Positions 60,279-64,000 of a stretch of DNA of 64,000 bases are shown here, piece after piece. A model generated the notes under the pieces. The model had not been told where the DNA came from. It did not search any database and was given only the letters and a program-made list of their open reading frames with translations. Source of the stretch: Lunularia cruciata (Eukaryota > Streptophyta > Marchantiopsida > Lunulariales > Lunulariaceae); contig OX419759.1 of the NCBI GenBank assembly GCA_948567375.1, forward strand, positions 20,800,744 through 20,864,743, given 5' to 3'. The position numbers and the translations under genes are program-made. Numbering within the stretch: position 1 is the stretch's first letter; every line of letters starts with the position of its first letter.

Positions 60279-62050
60279 TGTGACAACCCGGCAAATATCA
60301 CTTTTGCGGTAATTAGGTAAGTAAAGTTTGTTCCCGCAAAGATACAATTATGAATTGGTCAAATACAAAGTCAAACAATAACATGTAGTTCTTCTTGGGT
60401 TCTTCTTTAATCTCTCATATAGAAACTACACCCAGAAGAGAGTAACAAGCTCACAATCTTGACAACTTGTCACAAATTCACACACCCATAATCACAACAT
60501 AGCAAATTCTGTCCAAACACATCTTGATTGTGATGATTCATATTCTCTCAAAGACGTCACTTCATTGCAAAATGACTTTGCCTTAGAATTGTGTTCCACC
60601 CCTCCACTGAAGGCACAACTTCCTCAATCAAAATTGCTTCACATCAACATTGTGTTGCACTCACAAATGCAGAATACTATCAACACTACAATTCCTCTTA
60701 GATCTGTCAAGGCATTGCTCCAATTGCACTTCACTCAAGATCAAACACATAGAATGAAGATCAAGGCTATGGAATCCAACATCCAACAAGCACACTAACT
60801 TGCACTTTGAATTTCTCCACACACTCACAAACGCAATCACAATGTTGATACTCGGAATTAAGCTCAAACGACAAGCACTAAAATCAGCACTTTGCTTTAT
60901 CTATCTTCAAAAATATGAATACTGAACAACATAAGACTCCAAATGCATCCTTTAAATAGTAGAGCAATTGATAGTTGCTAACAACTATACCATTCTATAA
61001 CAACTCTTCCTACCTATAGATCTGAAATGACAAACCACCTCTTCATATCTACCTCTTCCTATCTCAAAACTGTTTCTACTCCGATCAGATGTCAATCTCC
61101 TCATCAACTTTCAAACCGATGATCTTCCTACTACTTCTCCTTCTTTGGGTATATTTGATTCTACTAAATCCTTCACTATTTCTACTACTTCTTCATTAGG
61201 AACTATAATTGAGGTCATGGGTACTCTTTCTAACTCTTTATCTCTTGACTCACTCTTCTCTAATGTCTCAAATGTTAAATCCAAAGATACTTGCACTCCT
61301 ACTTCTACAACATCAGGTCTAACTATTATTGATTCTTTGCTAATTCTACTATATCCTCATCAAGAATTGTAATTGAAAGCATGGGTACACTCTCTATGCC
61401 TTCAATTTGCAACCTACTTTCCCCTAATTGCTCATGTAATTGACCCAAAGACATTTACTATATGATCTTGCACTTTGGGTTCCTTCACTACTACTATTTC
61501 TCTTCTAATTCTATACTATCTTCAATCCGAATTGAAATTGAAGTCATGGGTATCCTAAATATCTTCTTTCCTTACTCTAACTTCCTCTAATACCTCTGAC
61601 AAAATTCCCGAAGTCACCTTCACTGCATTTTGAGGTCCAACTATCTCGGATTGAATCATATTTGTCTTGAGGCAAAGTCTTTAGACCCAAAGTCATGTAA
61701 ACCCGAAGTCCAAAGTCTGAAGTCCAAAGTCCCAAAGACACCAACCCAAAGAACCTCAACCCGAAGACACTAAACTACTTTGTACATCTACTCCCAAAAC
61801 TTCAAATGCTTGTAACGTTTGCTACAAACCTTGAAACTATGCAATTTTGGTGACAATGGAAAGCCCTGAATCAGACATTTCCAATGAGATATAGCACGCA
61901 TGATTTGGACTTTTCATCATTGAGATATGGTCCCTGCAAGAATCCTAAATTATAACCTCCATTCTGCCTTTGGGTCTGCCCTCCTTCAGCATCTGACCCA
62001 AGTTTTTCCTCCTCTGACACAAAGTAAGCTTCTTCAAGTTTGATCCAATC
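60279..62050 (-). mobile_element. LTR3 element copy G (3' part with complete LTR)
   Basis: Minus strand. LTR3 at 60279-61032 ('tgtgacaacccgg' to 'gaaatgaca', 754 bp), inverted polypurine tract, then acidic tail coding (61111-61296) and leader-like sequence to about 62050 that matches 56110-56560 of copy F. An odd pyrimidine-rich stretch with repeated 'cccaaag' phrases (61678-61770) lies within. Confidence 0.8.
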
Positions 62051-64000
62051 CAAGTCCTTTTTCTGCCAACACAAAGTCAACTTCTTTTGGTCGAATCAAA
62101 ATACAAACTTCTCATTGTTTATTCTCCATTTGTGTTCAATTCTGTTTCAATTATGCATTTCTTCATTAAAACTCCTCCAAAATGAAAAATGTGGATACAA
62201 CAATGTTGTACTTTGCCTTTATCTCTTTGGGAACACAATGGGTGCCTAGCTATGGAGGTTATAGATCAGAGTTCATGTGTAGATGTATCACTACTAGTCT
62301 AAGCACATGTTTTGCCCAATCATTGGAACCTTTTGCTATTTTTTCTAGTATTCCTTCTATCGAGTAGAGGAGAATGAGCAACCTGACTTGTCATCATACC
62401 ATGCACTCCTAGTCTGTTGGTCATCACTTCAAGCATTACCAAGGAGAAAAACACAACACATCTAGAAGGAAGGAACCTAAACGCAATGCACACACACCAA
62501 TCCAAGCCAATTGGGCATACAAACAAGCATGCAAGCACAAAGAGGATCCGATCACAAGAAGTTAACAACAACTCTCCATACCTTTTGCCAAAAATGAGTT
62601 CCAAAGCTTTCTTGCTCTATCCTCAAGCTAATTTCAATTTGTACTCCAAGCGCCTTCCAATATGTACTTTGGATTTCAACCAGTTCCTAATCCAAGTGGG
62701 GAATTTTGTGCCTTTTGTATGGGGAAAATTCTATGCAACTCATATGGACATAAATTTTTTCTATGTCACCTTTATTTGAGTGTTTTAGAATTTTATGAAA
62801 AGCTTGTGAGATACGCTTTCCAATGATATAAAACTAACCATAATCTTACCACTATAACTCCCTTGACAATGTCTCAAACTTTGTCAACCTTTTGCAAGTT
62901 TTCGCCCTAATTTGAAATCCCTAATTGAGTGTTTGCTCCTGGATCTTGGCAAGTGCCAATATATTTCTAGATTAGAAATATATATAGTCCTCAAAGACAC
63001 TCTAGTGGCCTAAAATCTTCAATAGTCACAAAAATGGAAGAGTTGGCATGTAGTAGTGAAATGAAGATAGAAATATTCCTATTGAGCTTAGGATAGTATT
63101 TGTAGTGGAACTTATACACTTAGTTCTCACTCTTTTTAAGCCAACCAAATCATTCACAATAGCTGTTTTTGCTCTTGTCTAAACCCTTAGGAAGTTTGAT
63201 GGCTCAATCTAATCCCAAACCCTAGATATGGATCAATTCTTGAGTTGGGCTACTTGTGAGCTCAAGTATGCTTGATCCAAGACATTGAATTCTCTATTTA
63301 AGAAATTTACAAAAACCTTTTCACAAAGGTGCAAAACCTCACCACCAACAATGTTGGAAATTTTCATAGCTTGATTAGAAACACAACATGAGAAGCAACC
63401 AAAACCAAATTTGATCGTAATCTTCTCCTCAACAACTTGATTTCCAGTGCTCCAACTTCAATTGATCAGATCTAATTTGAGATTGACTTAAAAGTAGAAT
63501 TTATTGAGCTTATTAAAATAGGTAATTTTTCAACTTACTAATATTATTGACAAATTATGAAAAGATATGATACACCCTCAAAATTCTCTAGTTTGCGCAT
63601 TTGAGTGAGGATTTGACTCCCACTATTTCAATGGACACTAATCCACTCAAAATCTGTTCAATTCCCTTGGGTTTTCTCCCTCAATTTTAACCTATTAGCA
63701 CTTCTCTCCAACCATGTTCTCCTCTCCTTGAATGACCTCCTCTAACTACTTAAATCCTTGAAGAAGTCAAGGCTTCTCCTATTGGGACCCAAACTCATTT
63801 AGCCTCTTCATTTTTGACAAATGGATTCCACAACTCCACCTTGAAGCTCATGAGAAAAATTAAGACATTCTTCATCTATAAGAGCACATAGATTTTCAAA
63901 TTCTAGACTTGCTCATAAGTAAGCACTAGAAGGACAATAAGATCTAGGTTTTCCATAATCGACTCCATGAATGCCACCTCAAAATGTACCACCATCCAAT
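62051..64000. other. Unassigned right end
   Basis: No LTR termini, domains or tandem repeats recognised. The 120-codon plus-strand ORF at 62417-62779 has no similarity I can name. Probably retroelement leader or spacer DNA. Confidence 0.45.

Noticed and set aside
62417-62779. 120-codon plus-strand ORF at the right end
   Set aside because: No similarity, AT-rich region of probable retroelement spacer, no supporting gene structure.

Overview
The window is nuclear DNA of a land plant. It has two intact intron-containing genes: a plastid-type sirohydrochlorin ferrochelatase and a hydrophilic LEA-like protein. They sit in a gene island of about 9 kb (roughly 17.9-27.1 kb) with higher GC and more CpG than the rest. 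Almost everything around the island is decayed, AT-rich LTR-retrotransposon sequence, with one MULE remnant and several tandem repeats. The look of the island and the form of the LEA-like protein make me lean towards a bryophyte, probably a moss. That is inference; only 'land plant' is well supported.

Layout. 1-8.25 kb: a coiled-coil LTR element (minus strand) split by a Ty3/gypsy chromovirus (1965-7192). The chromovirus 3' LTR is itself split by a solo LTR with perfect 5-bp target duplications. 8.25-17.9 kb: mostly unrecognised AT-rich DNA with two more solo LTRs of the same family (here LTR1) and a broken MULE transposase. 18.7-21.5 kb: SIRB, five exons, plus strand. 22.5-23.8 kb: short tandem repeats. 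23.8-26.3 kb: LEA-like gene, four exons, minus strand, convergent with SIRB. 27.1-30.6 kb: AT-rich DNA with a ~121-bp (AT)n tract. 30.6-38.7 kb: a three-level nest. A coiled-coil element carries a palindromic insertion (31132-38153, TSD aaatc), which carries a nearly complete Ty3/gypsy element (31334-36851, TSD aattt). 38.7-43.7 kb: a second LTR1 gypsy element on the minus strand, with a solo LTR of another family (LTR2) in its gag. 43.7-45.7 kb: the 5' end of an LTR2 element with a tRNA-Asp-like primer site. 45.7-62 kb: at least seven pieces of a third family (LTR3) in alternating orientation, a 70-bp-scale satellite, and a Ty1/copia fragment with an LTR2 solo LTR inside. 62-64 kb: nothing recognisable.

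Gene functions. SIRB makes siroheme in plastids for nitrite and sulfite reductase. The LEA-like protein is probably a desiccation or cold protectant. No functional link between them is visible. The most unusual material is the coiled-coil coding sequence shared by two LTR families that show no reverse transcriptase, and the palindromic LTR4 insertion whose TSD shows it integrated as one molecule.

Repeat names LTR1-LTR5 are mine. Exons and repeat edges were worked out by eye. Edges with terminal motifs and TSDs are exact; other repeat edges are good to tens of bases.
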